Positions 4,904-5,897 of a stretch of 5,897 bases of DNA are shown piece after piece. The translations under genes were made by a program, and so were the position numbers. The first letter of the stretch is position 1. Each line of letters begins with the position of its first letter. The notes beneath the pieces were generated by a model. That model made no database searches. It worked only from the letters and a program-made list of their open reading frames with translations, and was not told where the DNA came from. This DNA is from SSSZ01 sp035345935 (GTDB taxonomy: Bacteria; Pseudomonadota; Gammaproteobacteria; Burkholderiales; Rhodocyclaceae), in assembly GCA_035345935.1 (NCBI GenBank), contig DAORDK010000159.1:1-5897 (forward strand). Reading direction: 5' to 3'.

Positions 4904-5897
4904 ATGAGCCAGAGCACCACAGAGCAACGCTATCTCGTCAATAAGACCTTCGACGAGATTTCCATCGGCGATCACGCCACCCTGCAGCGTACGCTACGTC
5001 CCGAAGACGTAAAGCTTTTCGCAGTGATGACCGGCGACGTCAATCCGGCGGTCGTCGATCCGGAATACGCCGAAAGCGGCATGTTCCGCGAAGTGATCGC
5101 CCACGGCATGTGGAGCGGCTCGCTGATTTCCACCGTCCTGGGAACCCAGTTCCCGGGTCCGGGAACGATCCTGGTCGATCAGACCCTGCACTTCGCCCGG
5201 CCGGTCACCATCGGCGACACCATCACCATCAAGATCACCGTGCGCCAGAAGTTCGCCCACAACGAGCACATCCTCTTCGATTGCGTCTGCACCAATCAGG
5301 AGAATCTGCAGGTGGTCAAAGGCACCGCCGAGGTGCTTGCCCCGAGCGAGAAGATTTCCCGCATCCAGGAAATCCACATCCCGGAAGTCCACATCGACGA
5401 CAAGCACGAGCGCTACGAGCACATGCTGGACCGGGTCAAGGGACTGGAACCCATTCCCACCGCCGTCGCGCATCCCTGCGACGCCGAATCCCTCAAAGGC
5501 CCGGTGATCGCCTTTCAGGAAGGCATCATCGAGCCCATCCTGGTCGGCCCCGAATCCAAGATAAGGGCGGTGGCGGAAGAAAACGGCCTCGACCTCCGCG
5601 GCATCCGCATCGTCAATGCCAAGCACAGCCACGATTCCGCGGCCATTGCCGTATCGCTGGTGCGCAATGGCGACGCCGAAGCCCTGATGAAAGGCAGCCT
5701 CCACACCGACGAATTGATGAGCGAAGTGGTCTCCCGCGCCAACGGCCTGCGGACCGCGCGCCGCATCAGCCACGTCTTCGTCATGGACGTCCCCACCTAT
5801 CATCGGCCGCTGCTCATCACCGACGCGGCAATCAACATCGCCCCGACGCTGGAAGAGAAGGTGGACATCATCCAGAACGCCATCGACCTCGCCCACA
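4904..5897 (+). CDS. Bifunctional enoyl-CoA hydratase/phosphate acetyltransferase (MaoC-Pta fusion, 3' end beyond window)
   Basis: 331 complete codons are visible; the family is usually about 465-470 residues, so roughly a quarter lies beyond the window. Residues about 15-145 are a MaoC-like hot-dog hydratase domain with MTGDVNPAVVDPEYA (40-56), VIAHGMWSGSLIS (64-76) and FPGPGTILVDQTLHF (83-97). From about 175 on is a phosphate acetyl/butyryltransferase domain, with GPVIAFQEGIIEPILVG (199-215), KHSHDSAAIAV and LMKGSLHTDELMSEV. That half should exchange CoA and phosphate on short acyl groups, feeding an acyl/acetate kinase. In the hydratase motif Asp45 is present, but the position of the catalytic His of (R)-specific hydratases (D-x-N-P-x-H) is Val50, so hydratase activity is doubtful. 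In many proteobacteria such genes precede ackA and a fabI-like gene; those would lie outside. It is transcribed divergently from hoxF. The family call is secure, the activity of the N-terminal half is not. Confidence 0.9.
   Translation, partial: MSQSTTEQRYLVNKTFDEISIGDHATLQRTLRPEDVKLFAVMTGDVNPAVVDPEYAESGMFREVIAHGMWSGSLISTVLGTQFPGPGTILVDQTLHFARPVTIGDTITIKITVRQKFAHNEHILFDCVCTNQENLQVVKGTAEVLAPSEKISRIQEIHIPEVHIDDKHERYEHMLDRVKGLEPIPTAVAHPCDAESLKGPVIAFQEGIIEPILVGPESKIRAVAEENGLDLRGIRIVNAKHSHDSAAIAVSLVRNGDAEALMKGSLHTDELMSEVVSRANGLRTARRISHVFVMDVPTYHRPLLITDAAINIAPTLEEKVDIIQNAIDLAH

Noticed and set aside
4994..5896. 300-codon open frame on the minus strand opposite the MaoC-Pta gene
   Set aside because: The plus-strand frame has a good ribosome site and family motifs throughout; the opposite frame is compositional.
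1..5897. tRNA, rRNA, CRISPR arrays, transposase genes or phage attachment sites
   Set aside because: None was seen. The coding density is filled by five known-family genes, and the only repeats are the short ones listed.

Overview
The window carries the core of a group 3d (bidirectional, NAD-linked) [NiFe] hydrogenase operon on the minus strand. Facing away from it, on the plus strand, is a gene for a bifunctional enoyl-CoA hydratase/phosphate acyltransferase. The high GC content, the hoxF-hoxU-hoxY-hoxH order and the fusion of the NuoE-like domain to HoxF all resemble the soluble hydrogenase of Cupriavidus necator. A facultative betaproteobacterium is therefore the best guess. A Rhodocyclaceae-like host is possible but not demonstrated.

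Layout, left to right. Positions 1-1388 (-) are hoxH, missing only its last residues at the window edge. It reads without frameshift and has both nickel-binding CxxC motifs. Positions 1389-1506 are a 118-nt gap, almost filled by a 97-nt imperfect palindrome with perfect 10-bp ends. Positions 1507-2061 (-) are hoxY, 2061-2765 (-) hoxU and 2762-4624 (-) hoxF. These three genes are translationally coupled by 1-nt and 4-nt overlaps. Positions 4625-4903 are a 279-nt divergent control region with a sigma70-like promoter, a CTGC-N3-GCAG palindrome and a good sigma54-like motif, all pointing towards the plus-strand gene. Positions 4904-5897 (+) are the bifunctional gene, cut off by the window end.

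How the parts work together. HoxH and HoxY form the hydrogenase module (Ni-Fe site and one FeS cluster). HoxU and HoxF form the diaphorase module (FeS relay, FMN, NAD+). Together they interconvert H2 + NAD+ and NADH + H+ in the cytoplasm. The divergent gene belongs to acyl-CoA/acyl-phosphate metabolism. Both sides could respond to surplus reductant and acetyl-CoA (fermentation or polyhydroxyalkanoate storage), but that link is inference from adjacency.

No wholly new system is visible. The points most worth a second look are the palindromic element between hoxY and hoxH, the replacement of the expected catalytic His of the hydratase domain by Val, and the operator-like palindrome inside the plus-strand promoter. 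No tRNA, rRNA, CRISPR array, transposase or convincing terminator was seen. Comparisons with named proteins are from memory, not from a search.
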